Notes under the pieces: model-generated
What the model saw: only the letters and a program-made list of their open reading frames with translations
Told to the model about the DNA's origin: nothing
The model's database searches: none
Part shown: piece after piece, positions 23,930 to 32,897 of the stretch
Numbering within the stretch: position 1 is the stretch's first letter
How the letters are laid out: every line of letters starts with the position of its first letter
Translations under genes and position numbers: made by a program
NCBI GenBank assembly: GCA_019634215.1
Contig: JAHQVS010000102.1
Coordinates: 1-53,935, forward strand
From: Paracoccaceae bacterium
Lineage (GTDB): Bacteria > Pseudomonadota > Alphaproteobacteria > Rhodobacterales > Rhodobacteraceae
Reading direction: 5' to 3'
Length of the DNA stretch: 53,935 nt

Positions 23930-26900
23930 ATGTCGTCCAGCATCGATTCCGATCCCCCATCAGCGGGCACCCGTACAGACCGCGTCTTCAAGCTTGCGGA
24001 ATTGTTGAGGGCTCAGGCGCGCTCAGCCCCAATGACAGCGGAAGCATTGGCGGAGGCATTGAGGGTATCGGTGCGCACCATATACCGGGATGTCGAGACC
24101 TTGCGGGCTAACGGTCTGGCAGTGACCGGCGCGGCTGGTGTCGGGTTCAGATTTGAAGAAGAACGGGGCGAACCCGCTGCGATGGGACGCGGTTCGGAGT
24201 CTCGCCGCCTGGCGGTGGCGCCAGCCCCTCTTGATGATCGGGTGGGCTTGTTGCGCCAGGCTGTGCGGGCGGCGCATCGAGCGCCAGAGGCCGATATTGT
24301 CGCCAAGCTCGCCAATGAGGCCCGTTTCGATCCGGCTGTAGGGCGCCGAGTATTGGCCGAGGCGTCTAGGCTTGTTGGGCATCTACGTGAGAACCGTCAG
24401 AATGAAGGCGGTATCGATCGGTTTATGCATGAGTATTCGCTCTCCTCGGAGGAGGGCGTGGCGCTAATGTGTTTGGCCGAGGCGTTGTTGCGCATCCCTG
24501 ACGCCGACACAGCCGATGCGCTGATTGAGGATAAGATCGGCGGTGCTCAGTGGGAGAAGCATTTCGGTAAGGCGGACAGTTTGTTTGTGAACGCCTCCAC
24601 CCTTGGGTTGATGATTTCTGGCCGGGTGTTGCGACTGGGGGCTGGCGAAGGCCTGTCGGCGGTGTTGGGCCGGCTGATCCACCATTCCGGCGAACCGGTG
24701 ATCCGGGCCGCGATCCGTCAAGCTATGCGGATCATGGGCCGCCAGTTTGTCATGGGTCGCGATATTGGTGAGGCGTTACAGCGGGCGCGAGAGGATGCAG
24801 CGCGGGGATATCGCCATTCTTTCGATATGCTCGGGGAAGCCGCTTACACGGATAAGGACGCTCGGAACTATCTAAACGCATATCTGACCGCGATAGCGGC
24901 GGTGGGGGCTGAGGCCGATGGAGCTGGCCCGGTCGCCTCGCCGGGTGTGTCGGTGAAGTTGTCGGCTTTGCATCCGCGCTATGAACCGGCACAGCGCGAG
25001 CGGGTGATTTCCGAGTTGTACCCACGCTTGCTGCAAACAGCTGAGGCGGCGGCGAATGTTGACATCGGCCTGTGCGTCGACGCCGAGGAGATGGAGCGGT
25101 TGGATCTCTCCCTCGAGCTGTTCTCCCGCCTCGCTCAAGAGCCGAGCCTTAAGGGATGGGATGGCTTGGGTTTGGCGGTTCAGGCCTACTCGCGCCGGGC
25201 GCGGCCATTGATTGAGTGGCTCGCAGATCTTGCTGGGATCTCTGGGCGGCGGTTTATGGCGCGACTGGTGAAGGGCGCTTATTGGGACACCGAGATCAAG
25301 CGCGCCCAAGAGGCGGGTATGTCGGATTTTCCGGTGTTCACCCGCAAAGAGCACACCGACGTCTCCTATCTGGCCTGCGCCAAGGCGATGTTCGCCGCTG
25401 GCGCGCGGTTCTACCCTTCGCTCGCTACCCACAACGCTCACACCGTGGCGGCGGTGGCGGAGATGGCGGCTGGGCGTGAGGATTGGGAATTCCAGCGCCT
25501 GCATGGCATGGGCGCGCCGCTGTATGATCCGCTGATGGGAGAGGGCGCGCGCTGCCGGATATACGCACCCGTCGGCGGCCACGAGGACCTACTGGCCTAT
25601 CTGGTGCGGCGGCTGCTGGAGAACGGCGCCAACACCAGCTTCGTCAACCGGATCGTCGACGATGCGCTGCCAGTGGAGGAGATTGTCGCCGATCCGGTGG
25701 CGATAGCCGAGCGAGGCGGCTTTGGGCCACATGAGCATATTTCGACTCCGGGGGCGCTGTTTGCGCCAAGGGAAAACAGCCTGGGCGTTGATCTGAGCGA
25801 TCCCGAGGTGACGGAAAATTTGGCGCTCTCAGTTGCGGGCCTAGAGGCTGCTGCGGTTGAGATACATGCCGAGCCGTTGACTTCGGCGGAGGGAAACAGC
25901 GCGGTTTCAGGCAAAGTTGCAATCGCGAATCCGGCCAACGCCTCAATGCGTGTAGGGATGTTGGTGAACGCCACTCCGGCATTGGCTGCCGACGCCCTCG
26001 CCCGCGCTATTGAAGCGCAGCCATATTGGGATGGCGCTGGCGCTGAGGCTCGGGCGGCTATTTTGGAGCGAGCGGCGAGCCTCTATGAGGCAAACGGCGT
26101 CGCCCTGATGCGATTGGCTGTGCGGGAGGCGGGTAAGACCTGGAAGGACGCTGTCGCTGAACTGCGGGAAGCGGTGGACTTCCTGCGTTATTATGCGGCA
26201 GAGGCGCGTCGCTTGTTTGCTGAGCCGACGGTTCTGCCGGGGCCTACTGGAGAGCGCAACACGCTGAAATTGTCGGGGCGCGGCGCCTTTCTATGCATTT
26301 CGCCGTGGAATTTCCCGCTGGCGATTTTCACCGGGCAGGTGGCGGCTGCGCTGGCGGCGGGGAACGCGGTGTTGGCTAAGCCCGCAGAGCAGACCTCGTT
26401 GATCGCCTATGAGGCGGTGCGGCTGCTGCACCAAGCGGGCGTGCCGCGAGAGACGTTGCATTTGTTGCCGGGGGATGGGCCAAGCTTGGGTGAAGCGCTG
26501 CTGGCTGATCCACACCTCGGTGGGGTCGCCTTCACCGGCTCTACGGATGTGGCGCGGATCATTAACCGCAAGCTGGCGGCGCGCGATGGGCCGATCATCC
26601 CGCTGATCGCCGAGACTGGCGGCATCAACGCTATGATTGTCGACAGCTCGGCCTTACCCGAACAGGTCACGCGTGATCTGATCGCATCGGCTTTTCAGTC
26701 GGCGGGGCAGCGCTGTTCGGCAGCCCGGATCGCCTACGTGCCAGAGGAGACCGCCGAGCGGCAGATTGAGATGCTGGCGGGGGCGATGGCGGAGTTGCGA
26801 GTCGGCGACCCGGCTTGGCTCTCGACCGACGTCGGCCCGGTGATCGATGTCGAGGCCAAGCAGGCGCTGGATGCGCATGCTGGCGCCTTAAGGGCGCAAG

Positions 26901-27349
26901 GGCGGCTGTTGGCGGAGACGCCTCTCTCTCCTGATGCGCGCGCCGACGGCTTTTGGGTGGCCCCGCAGCTCTATCGTGTGGATGGCATAGAGGCGTTGCA
27001 GGGGGAGACCTTTGGCCCGATCCTCCATGTCGCCACCTGGGCCTCCGATCAATTAGACGAAGTGATCGACGCCATCAACGCCGCCGGGTACGGGCTGACC
27101 CTAGGTGTTCACACCCGCATTGAAGCTCGCGCACAGCATATCATCCGCCGGGCGCGCGTCGGTAACATCTATGTTAATCGCAATCAGATCGGCGCCATTG
27201 TCGGCAGCCAGCCTTTTGGCGGTGAGGGGCTGTCGGGGACAGGCCCAAAGGCGGGGGGGCCGCATTACCTTGCCCGGTTCGCAGTGGAGCGTGTCGCGTC
27301 AGTGGATTTGACGGCTCAGGGAGGGGATGCGGCGTTGATGACTTTGTAG
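23930..27349 (+). CDS. putA: Bifunctional proline dehydrogenase / glutamate semialdehyde dehydrogenase with N-terminal YafY-type HTH
   Basis: A 1139-residue PutA that oxidises proline to glutamate in two steps. The PRODH barrel lies at about 260 to 560 (VKLSALHPRYE, LVKGAYWDTEIKRAQ, FYPSLATHNAHT, RLHGMGAPLYD). The aldehyde dehydrogenase domain spans about 670 to 1115, with catalytic Cys929 in GQRCSAAR and Glu895 in AETGG. It ends soon after the ALDH domain, as in shorter PutA types. Unusually, residues 17 to 75 form a winged HTH like the N-terminal domain of YafY/WYL regulators (LAEALRVSVRTIYRDVETLR, then GAAGVGFRF). Known DNA-binding PutA proteins use a ribbon-helix-helix domain instead. Reading frame and codon use are continuous across the junction. 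It may autoregulate; no proline permease gene is adjacent. Confidence 0.95.
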   Translation: MSSSIDSDPPSAGTRTDRVFKLAELLRAQARSAPMTAEALAEALRVSVRTIYRDVETLRANGLAVTGAAGVGFRFEEERGEPAAMGRGSESRRLAVAPAPLDDRVGLLRQAVRAAHRAPEADIVAKLANEARFDPAVGRRVLAEASRLVGHLRENRQNEGGIDRFMHEYSLSSEEGVALMCLAEALLRIPDADTADALIEDKIGGAQWEKHFGKADSLFVNASTLGLMISGRVLRLGAGEGLSAVLGRLIHHSGEPVIRAAIRQAMRIMGRQFVMGRDIGEALQRAREDAARGYRHSFDMLGEAAYTDKDARNYLNAYLTAIAAVGAEADGAGPVASPGVSVKLSALHPRYEPAQRERVISELYPRLLQTAEAAANVDIGLCVDAEEMERLDLSLELFSRLAQEPSLKGWDGLGLAVQAYSRRARPLIEWLADLAGISGRRFMARLVKGAYWDTEIKRAQEAGMSDFPVFTRKEHTDVSYLACAKAMFAAGARFYPSLATHNAHTVAAVAEMAAGREDWEFQRLHGMGAPLYDPLMGEGARCRIYAPVGGHEDLLAYLVRRLLENGANTSFVNRIVDDALPVEEIVADPVAIAERGGFGPHEHISTPGALFAPRENSLGVDLSDPEVTENLALSVAGLEAAAVEIHAEPLTSAEGNSAVSGKVAIANPANASMRVGMLVNATPALAADALARAIEAQPYWDGAGAEARAAILERAASLYEANGVALMRLAVREAGKTWKDAVAELREAVDFLRYYAAEARRLFAEPTVLPGPTGERNTLKLSGRGAFLCISPWNFPLAIFTGQVAAALAAGNAVLAKPAEQTSLIAYEAVRLLHQAGVPRETLHLLPGDGPSLGEALLADPHLGGVAFTGSTDVARIINRKLAARDGPIIPLIAETGGINAMIVDSSALPEQVTRDLIASAFQSAGQRCSAARIAYVPEETAERQIEMLAGAMAELRVGDPAWLSTDVGPVIDVEAKQALDAHAGALRAQGRLLAETPLSPDARADGFWVAPQLYRVDGIEALQGETFGPILHVATWASDQLDEVIDAINAAGYGLTLGVHTRIEARAQHIIRRARVGNIYVNRNQIGAIVGSQPFGGEGLSGTGPKAGGPHYLARFAVERVASVDLTAQGGDAALMTL

Positions 27350-27354
27350 GTGGT

Positions 27355-28086
27355 TTAGCTCGCCGGTGAGAGGCCCTTTGCGCCGTGGGTGGTGATCAAT
27401 CGGCCGGGTAAGCCGTCTTCATTGGCTTGCTCGACGAATGCTTTCAGCCACGCCGCTCCGGCGGTGTTACGCTTCGGAGTTCCGATCGCCTGTTGCACGG
27501 CGGTAAATTTGCCGTCGAACAGCCGCGCATTGTCTAACTGTTTGAGGTCGTCCGTCAAACGTGGCCGCAACCCAGCCAGGGCGTCGAGCTTCTGCGACAC
27601 AAACAACTCGAAAGAGCCGTCGATGCTGTCTGCGAGGACAAGCTCAGCGTGCTGCAGATTCTGCTCTAGCCAGAGCGTGTAGGCTGCCCGCCGCATGCTG
27701 GCGATGCGGACGCCGGCTCGGTCGACGTCTTCAATTCGCTGCAAAGGTGATCCGTCTGGGACGAGATAGGTCGATTCAATCTCGCAATAGGCAGGTGAGA
27801 AGGTGATATCGTTGGCGCGCTGTGGTTCGTGGGCGATGTTGGCGATGTCCCATTCATCGGCATTGGCGGTGTCCGCCACTGCGCCAGGACCCGGAAAAAG
27901 CACAAACTGCGCCTGGACGCCGAGCCCGGCGGCGATTGCGCGGCCGATATCCGGCGACACCCCGACAGGGTTCCCAAAGGCGTCCTCTCCTGTGACCAAG
28001 AGGAAATTGGCCATATTCAGCCCGACACGGACTACGCCATTGGGGGCGAGTTCAGCGATAACCTCGGGGGTTGCGGTTAGCGGCAC
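27355..28086 (-). CDS. Solute-binding protein family 3-like protein without signal peptide
   Basis: About 243 residues with the fold signature of periplasmic amino-acid-binding proteins (SBP_bac_3): VVRVGLNMANFLL, then GVSPDIGRAIAAGLGVQAQFVLF near 45 to 70, DIANIAHEPQRANDITFSPAYCEIESTYLV near 88 to 117, and the hinge DRAGVRIASMRRAAYTLWL. No Sec signal peptide precedes the domain under any start. The GTG at 28086 has AGAGGA eight bases upstream; an ATG at 28131 has no ribosome site and abuts the tRNA. It may be a cytoplasmic sensor or enzyme of the cyclohexadienyl dehydratase kind, or have lost its signal. It is convergent with putA (five-base gap), with no permease or ATPase genes nearby. Confidence 0.7.
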   Translation of the reverse strand: MPLTATPEVIAELAPNGVVRVGLNMANFLLVTGEDAFGNPVGVSPDIGRAIAAGLGVQAQFVLFPGPGAVADTANADEWDIANIAHEPQRANDITFSPAYCEIESTYLVPDGSPLQRIEDVDRAGVRIASMRRAAYTLWLEQNLQHAELVLADSIDGSFELFVSQKLDALAGLRPRLTDDLKQLDNARLFDGKFTAVQQAIGTPKRNTAGAAWLKAFVEQANEDGLPGRLITTHGAKGLSPAS

Positions 28087-28133
28087 GGTTGCGTCCTCTT
28101 TCAAGCTGAAACGAGAATGCAATGATAACATGA

Positions 28134-28218
28134 TGGTGCCCGCGACCGGACTCGAACCGGTACGGCTTACGCCTGCGGATTTTAAGTCCGCTATGTCTAC
28201 CAATTCCATCACGCGGGC
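28134..28218 (-). tRNA. tRNA-Leu (anticodon UAA)
   Basis: The minus strand folds as a complete 85-base tRNA including encoded CCA. The acceptor stem GCCCGCG pairs with CGCGGGC, the anticodon loop is CTTAAAA (anticodon TAA), and the T arm has GGTTCGAGTCC. A short variable arm (GGCGTAAGCC) with loop fits the class II type of tRNA-Leu. It lies between the cinA-like gene and the solute-binding-like gene on the same strand. Confidence 0.97.
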
Positions 28219-28330
28219 AGATGCGCTGGAGGGGCGTCTTCCTAGCGCAGAGAAAGGCCGGATGGAAGCCGTCGCAAGGGCTTAAATAGGCTCTCTTGAA
28301 ACAGAACCCATATGTTTGCGGATAACTGAT

Positions 28331-29086
28331 TTAAGTGGGCGACTCTTCAATCGGCTCCACCCCTAGGGCGCGAGCCACCTCTCTCGCTTCAGCGAGGGCG
28401 GCGTCCAGCTCGGCAGAGTTGGTGCTTCTCAGGACCACGGTCGCGCCTGGGCCGATCCCGGAGAGAAAATAAGGGTATACGCCGATCGAGACCTCCGGGC
28501 GTGCGGTGTCGATTGCGGCGATGCCAGGGGCGAGTTTGCTTTCCGGCGCTTGAGCCCGCAGCACGCGGGTGAGGGTTTGAGGGCCGCCGGCCAAGCTGTC
28601 CTTCAAGCCGTCCAGCATGGCGTTGAAGATCGAGGGCACGCCGGCCATCACGTGAACATTTCCGATCTTGAAACCCGGCGCGCGGCTGACTGGGTTGTTG
28701 ATCAGCTCCGCGCCCTCGGGGATACGCGCCATGCGCAATCGGGCGTCGTTCAACTCGCCCTCTGGATAGTAGGCGGCTAAAAGGGCGCGGGCGTCATCCC
28801 GGATGTCGATCGAGGCGCCGAAGGCGGCGGCGACAGCCTCGGCGGTGATATCATCATGGGTCGGGCCGATGCCGCCGGATGTGAACACATAGTCGACCTC
28901 GGCCCGCAGGGCGTTAACGGTTGCGACGATGGCGCCATGATCATCAGAGATCACTCTGATTTCGCTCAGGCGCACGCCGATTTGCTCCATCACTTGCGCA
29001 AGGTGGTGGGCGTTTTTCTCCTGGGTGCGACCGGAGAGGATTTCGTCGCCGATGACGATCATGGCGGCTGTCGGTTGCTCGGACAT
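28331..29086 (-). CDS. CinA N-terminal (molybdopterin-binding, MoaB/Mog-like) domain protein
   Basis: A 251-residue stand-alone COG1058 protein: the N-terminal domain of CinA without the C-terminal NMN deamidase domain. It has the Mog/MoaB-type motifs AAMIVIGDEILSGRTQEKNA, VDYVFTSGGIGPTHDDITAE and MAGVPSIFNAMLDGL. Homologues hydrolyse ADP-ribose or FAD-like nucleotides or bind molybdopterin; the activity of the alphaproteobacterial short form is not established. The start lies 61 bases from the divergent sfsA start, so the two share a promoter region. The order on the minus strand is cinA-like, tRNA-Leu, solute-binding-like gene. Confidence 0.9.
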   Translation of the reverse strand: MSEQPTAAMIVIGDEILSGRTQEKNAHHLAQVMEQIGVRLSEIRVISDDHGAIVATVNALRAEVDYVFTSGGIGPTHDDITAEAVAAAFGASIDIRDDARALLAAYYPEGELNDARLRMARIPEGAELINNPVSRAPGFKIGNVHVMAGVPSIFNAMLDGLKDSLAGGPQTLTRVLRAQAPESKLAPGIAAIDTARPEVSIGVYPYFLSGIGPGATVVLRSTNSAELDAALAEAREVARALGVEPIEESPT

Positions 29087-29147
29087 CGGCGTCGCTCTCC
29101 TGTTTTACCCTCTTTCCCCCGTCGCGCTAGGCGCGTATTCGAAGCTG

Positions 29148-29873
29148 ATGCGCCTCTCTAGTCCGCTTGTCAAAGCCACACTGCTCCGCCGCTATAAGCG
29201 GTTTCTGGCGGATGTGCGTCTGGAGGACGGCACGGAGTTGACGGCTCATGTCGCCAATCCAGGCGCTTTGATGGGCCTGTGTGATCCTGGCTTGACCATA
29301 TGGCTCAGCCGCTCCAGCGATCCCAAACGTAAGTTGCCCTACTCCTGGGAGTTGGCGGAATTGCCGGAAGGGCATCTCTGCGGCGTGTCGACGGCGCATC
29401 CGAACCGGATTGTTGAGGAGGCGCTGCGGGCAAGGGGGATCGAGCCGTTGGCGGCGTATGGCGGGCTGCGGCGCGAGGTGAAGTACGGCAAGGCCAGCCG
29501 GGTGGATTTTCTGCTGACCGAGCCTGATCTGCCGGACGCTTATGTTGAGGTTAAGAACGTGCATTTGCGGCGGGAGGCGGATTGGGCGGAGTTTCCCGAC
29601 AGCGTCACCGCGCGCGGGGCCAAGCATCTTGAGGAGCTGGGCGACATGGCTGAGGAAGGCCATCGCGCCGTGATGCTCTATTGCATCCAACGCACCGACT
29701 GCGCGCGTTTTAAGCTGGCGGCGGATCTCGATAAAAAATACGCCGCCGGCTTCCAGCGGGCGACCGCGAGAGGCGTCGAGGCCTACGCTTACGCCTGCAA
29801 TATCAGCTCGCCAGAGGCCAGCATGCCGGAGATTTGCTTGGCCGAGGCGATGCCGTTGACGCCGCCGCCGTAA
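29148..29873 (+). CDS. sfsA: SfsA, sugar fermentation stimulation / DNA-binding nuclease-fold protein
   Basis: A 241-residue SfsA. Family signatures are KRFLADVRLEDGTELTAHVA, NPGALMGL, the central YGKASRVDFLLTE, and the nuclease-like YVEVKNVHL followed by FPDSVTARGAKHLEEL. It has an OB-fold plus a PD-(D/E)XK-like domain; E. coli SfsA binds DNA, but its role is not settled. The ATG at 29148 begins the conserved N-terminus (MRLSSPLVKATLLRRYKRF); a longer in-frame reading from 29025 would overlap the divergent cinA-like gene and is rejected. Confidence 0.93.
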   Translation: MRLSSPLVKATLLRRYKRFLADVRLEDGTELTAHVANPGALMGLCDPGLTIWLSRSSDPKRKLPYSWELAELPEGHLCGVSTAHPNRIVEEALRARGIEPLAAYGGLRREVKYGKASRVDFLLTEPDLPDAYVEVKNVHLRREADWAEFPDSVTARGAKHLEELGDMAEEGHRAVMLYCIQRTDCARFKLAADLDKKYAAGFQRATARGVEAYAYACNISSPEASMPEICLAEAMPLTPPP

Positions 29874-30070
29874 TCATCTGGCGCGCATCAAGGGTTTTAT
29901 GTTCTTTTATTGGAAGAAACATCGCCGTTTGCTCGCACAGAGAGCGTAGTCCTCGCCAGCGAGACACGACCCCTGGAGAGCAGATCTGAGGCGATCATCA
30001 GGCCGATATTTTCTCTAGGGCTTGATCACGACGCGTCGATCATTGATGTACGAGACGCAGGAGGCAGATT

Positions 30071-30913
30071 ATGCGCAACCAAGCCGCGCTCGGCGCCATC
30101 AAGAATGAAACCAAGGTCGACCGCACCAAGGACGGCATCAAGCTCCACGGGCCCGATGATTTCCAGGCGATGCGCCGCGCGGGTCGGCTGGCGGCGGAAA
30201 CGTTGGACATGATTGCGGGTCATGTCACGGAGGGCGTGACCACCGGCGCGTTGGATGATCTGATCCACCAATTCATCCTCGACCATGGCGCTATACCGGC
30301 GACGCTGGGCTATCGCGATTATCCGAAGTCGAGCTGCATCTCGATCAATCACGTCGTCTGTCATGGCATTCCAGGCGATAAGGGCCTACGCGACGGCGAT
30401 ATTTTGAATATTGACGTGACGGTGATTCTTGAGGGCTGGTTCGGCGACAACTCCCGGATGTATGTCGTCGGAAAACCCAGCCGCCGTGCGGAACGGTTGA
30501 TCGACGTCACTCACGAATCGCTGATGCGGGGCATTGCTGCGGTGAAGCCAGGGGCGAAGCTCGGCGATATTGGGCACGCGATACAGTCCTACGCTGAGAA
30601 AGAACGCTGCTCCGTGGTGCGGGACTTTTGCGGCCATGGCTTGGGCCAAGTGTTCCATGACGCGCCCAGCGTGATGCATTATGGCAAGCCTGGAACCGGT
30701 CCGGAGCTGCTGCCTGGCATGTTTTTCACCATTGAGCCGATGATTAATCTCGGACGGGCGGAAACTAAAATTTTGCATGATGGCTGGACCGCCGTCACTC
30801 GCGATAAGTCGCTCTCTGCTCAGTTCGAGCATTCCATTGGCGTAACCGAAGACGGCGTAGAGATTTTCACCCTGTCGCCAGCGGGTTTGTTCCACCCGAC
30901 CTGGGCGCGTTGA
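30071..30913 (+). CDS. map: Methionine aminopeptidase, type I
   Basis: A 280-residue type I methionine aminopeptidase that removes the initiator Met from nascent proteins. The five metal ligands are visible: Asp in LNIDVTVILEGWFGD (two Asp), His in CGHGLGQVFHDAP, Glu in FTIEPMINLG and Glu in SAQFEHSIGVTEDG. The ATG is preceded by GGAGGCAG. The N-terminal extension of about 25 residues before IKLHGPDDFQAMRRAG is slightly longer than in E. coli. It is followed 16 bases later by radC, a common pairing in alphaproteobacteria. Confidence 0.97.
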   Translation: MRNQAALGAIKNETKVDRTKDGIKLHGPDDFQAMRRAGRLAAETLDMIAGHVTEGVTTGALDDLIHQFILDHGAIPATLGYRDYPKSSCISINHVVCHGIPGDKGLRDGDILNIDVTVILEGWFGDNSRMYVVGKPSRRAERLIDVTHESLMRGIAAVKPGAKLGDIGHAIQSYAEKERCSVVRDFCGHGLGQVFHDAPSVMHYGKPGTGPELLPGMFFTIEPMINLGRAETKILHDGWTAVTRDKSLSAQFEHSIGVTEDGVEIFTLSPAGLFHPTWAR

Positions 30914-30929
30914 TCGACGGCGCTTAGAA

Positions 30930-31697
30930 ATGGCTGTGGAGCCGGTGGTGCGGAAAACCTCAGAGGCCCCATCGTTGTTCGGGGCTGACGATGTTGAAGC
31001 CGCACAGAGGCCCTCAGAGGTCGAGAAAGATCATCGCCACGGCCATCGTGATCGCCTGCGCAGTCGTTTTATGTCCGGCGGCGGTCAAGCGGTGGCTGAT
31101 TATGAGCTGATGGAATTGGTGCTGTTTCGCGCCATCCCCCGCAAGGATGTCAAACCGATCGCCAAGCGGTTGTTGGAGCGGTTCGGCGATTTCGCCGGCG
31201 CCATCGCCGCCGAGCCTGAGCGTTTGCGTGAGGTCGACGGTGTTGGGGAAGCGGTGGTGGTGGAGTTGAAGGTCATCGAGGCCGCCGCGTTGAAGCTGGC
31301 GCAGGAGCGAGTTGCTGAACAGCCAGTGATTTCGAGTTCAGAGGCGCTGACCGCCTATTGTCGGGCGGCGATGGGGCGACGCGGCGAGGAGCAGTTCCGG
31401 GTGTTGTTTCTTGACAGCAAGAATAAGTTGATCGCGGATGAGGTTTTGGGGGATGGGACCGTCGATCAAGCCCCGGTCTACCCGCGCAAGGTGATGAAGC
31501 GAGCGCTGGAACTGAACGCGGTGGCGTTGATCCTGGTTCACAACCATCCCTCTGGCGATCCTACCCCGTCGCGCGCAGATGTGGCTGTCACCAAGAAGCT
31601 CTGCGAGGCGGCGGACACGTTCGGGGTTAAGGTCCACGATCATGTGATTGTCGGCGCGGATGGGGTCGAGAGCTTGAAGGGTCTTGGGCTGATGTGA
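30930..31697 (+). CDS. radC: RadC family JAB-domain protein
   Basis: A 255-residue RadC. A helix-hairpin-helix-like N-terminal domain (LREVDGVGEAVVVELKVIEA near 95 to 115) is followed by the JAB/MPN metalloprotease-like domain with the zinc signature LVHNHPSGDPTPSRADV near 200 to 216. The biochemical role of RadC is unresolved, and the old link to radiation repair has been questioned. It lies 16 bases after map, so co-transcription is likely. It converges on hemE. Confidence 0.95.
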   Translation: MAVEPVVRKTSEAPSLFGADDVEAAQRPSEVEKDHRHGHRDRLRSRFMSGGGQAVADYELMELVLFRAIPRKDVKPIAKRLLERFGDFAGAIAAEPERLREVDGVGEAVVVELKVIEAAALKLAQERVAEQPVISSSEALTAYCRAAMGRRGEEQFRVLFLDSKNKLIADEVLGDGTVDQAPVYPRKVMKRALELNAVALILVHNHPSGDPTPSRADVAVTKKLCEAADTFGVKVHDHVIVGADGVESLKGLGLM

Positions 31698-31708
31698 GGA
31701 GCGCCAGA

Positions 31709-31727
31709 GTAGGGCTGTGCGCCCTAC
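31709..31727. terminator. Hairpin between convergent radC and hemE
   Basis: A perfect 7-bp stem, GTAGGGC and GCCCTAC, with a 5-base loop, lies between the two convergent genes and overlaps the last bases of hemE. There is no T-tract, so this is a weak terminator candidate. Confidence 0.35.
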
Positions 31728-32779
31728 CCTGTGAAACGTGCGCGGACATGCGCCGCCAACTCTCCGACATGTTCCGGCGGGGTGCGCGGGGTGACGCCGT
31801 GGCCGAGGTTGAACACGAACGGCCCGTCAGAAAGAGTATCGAGAATGCGGTCGATCTCGCGTCGCATAGGGTCGCCGCCGAGTATCAGCAACTCCGGATC
31901 GAGGTTGCCTTGAACGCAGACACCGCGTTCTTGAAGCTCTCGCGCCGCCCATTCCAACGGGACGGTTGGATCGATGCTGACGCCGTTCACCCCTGTGGCT
32001 TCGGCGAATCCAGCGTAGTTCAGGCCAGCTGCGCGGGGAAAGGCGATTACTGGAACATCAGGATGCGCAGCCTTGATCCGGCGGGTAATTTCAGCGATCG
32101 GCTCCAGGCACCAGCGCTGGAAGGCGCAATTCGGCAAGCTGGAGGCCCAGCTATCAAACAGCTGCGCGGTTTCAGCTCCGGCGTCGATTTGCCGGATCAA
32201 GAAGAGTGAAATCGAGTCGACCAAGCGATCGATCAGGCGCTGGAACAACGCCGGCTCGCCCAGCGCCATCGCCTTGACCTTGGCGTGGTCGGTGCCGCCA
32301 CGGCCCTCGACCATGTAGAGCGCGACGGTCCAGGGCGCCCCGGCGAAGCCGATCAGAGCGGCGCCCTCTGGCAGTTGTGGTTTAACCACGCCGAGAGTCT
32401 CCATCACCGGCTGAAGGGTCGCGACCGCCTCTTCCGGTGAGCGTAATTGATCGACATCCGATGCATTCGCGATCACCGGAGAGAGCACCGGGCCGTCTCC
32501 GGTTTTGTACTCCAAGGTCTGGCCGAGGGCGTGGGCGATCTGCGGCAGATCGGCGAACAGAATGCTGGCGTCGAGCGGGAAGCGGCGCATCGGTTGCAGC
32601 ATCGCTTCCGCCGCATGCCGGGGAGAGTTGCACAGCTCCAGCATGCCCCCAGCGTCAGCTTTGTTATCGTGATATTCCGGCAGATAGCGTCCGGCCTGGC
32701 GCATCAACCATACCGGCGGGCGCTCGGTGGTTTCGCCGTTCAGGGCGCGGATCAGCAGTTTTCTCGATGTGTCGCTCAT
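31724..32779 (-). CDS. hemE: Uroporphyrinogen decarboxylase
   Basis: A 351-residue HemE, which decarboxylates uroporphyrinogen III to coproporphyrinogen III in haem synthesis. Signatures are the N-terminal PPVWLMRQAGRYLPEYH with its active-site Arg pair, ILFADLPQIAHALGQ (substrate-contact Asp region), IGFAGAPWTVALYMVEG, and QLFDSWASSLP. The C-terminal FNLGHGVTPRTPPEHV carries the conserved His. Full length. It lies upstream of no other haem gene here; recR on the same strand is 118 bases further upstream. Confidence 0.97.
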   Translation of the reverse strand: MSDTSRKLLIRALNGETTERPPVWLMRQAGRYLPEYHDNKADAGGMLELCNSPRHAAEAMLQPMRRFPLDASILFADLPQIAHALGQTLEYKTGDGPVLSPVIANASDVDQLRSPEEAVATLQPVMETLGVVKPQLPEGAALIGFAGAPWTVALYMVEGRGGTDHAKVKAMALGEPALFQRLIDRLVDSISLFLIRQIDAGAETAQLFDSWASSLPNCAFQRWCLEPIAEITRRIKAAHPDVPVIAFPRAAGLNYAGFAEATGVNGVSIDPTVPLEWAARELQERGVCVQGNLDPELLILGGDPMRREIDRILDTLSDGPFVFNLGHGVTPRTPPEHVGELAAHVRARFTG

Positions 32780-32897
32780 CTGGCGCTCCCTGATTTAACA
32801 ATGTTTATAGCTAACGACATTCCCCTAACCACTTGTTGACGCGCAGGGGAATTCCCGCGCGACCGACTGCGCTCGCATGTCGCAACACTTTAAAAGG

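Noticed and set aside
28087-28212. N-terminal extension of the solute-binding-like protein
   Set aside because: The longer frame runs through the tRNA-Leu gene. A GTG at 28086 with its own ribosome site is the better start.
29025-29147. 41-residue extension of SfsA
   Set aside because: It overlaps the divergent cinA-like gene, and the SfsA family begins at the ATG at 29148.
29910-30212. 100-residue frame upstream of and overlapping map
   Set aside because: It overlaps the well-supported map gene in another frame and has Ser/Arg-rich, non-protein-like composition.
32780-32897. Possible regulatory dyad (ATTCCCC with GGGGAAT) between hemE and recR
   Set aside because: Only seven bases with a long loop, and no known operator matches; too weak to list.
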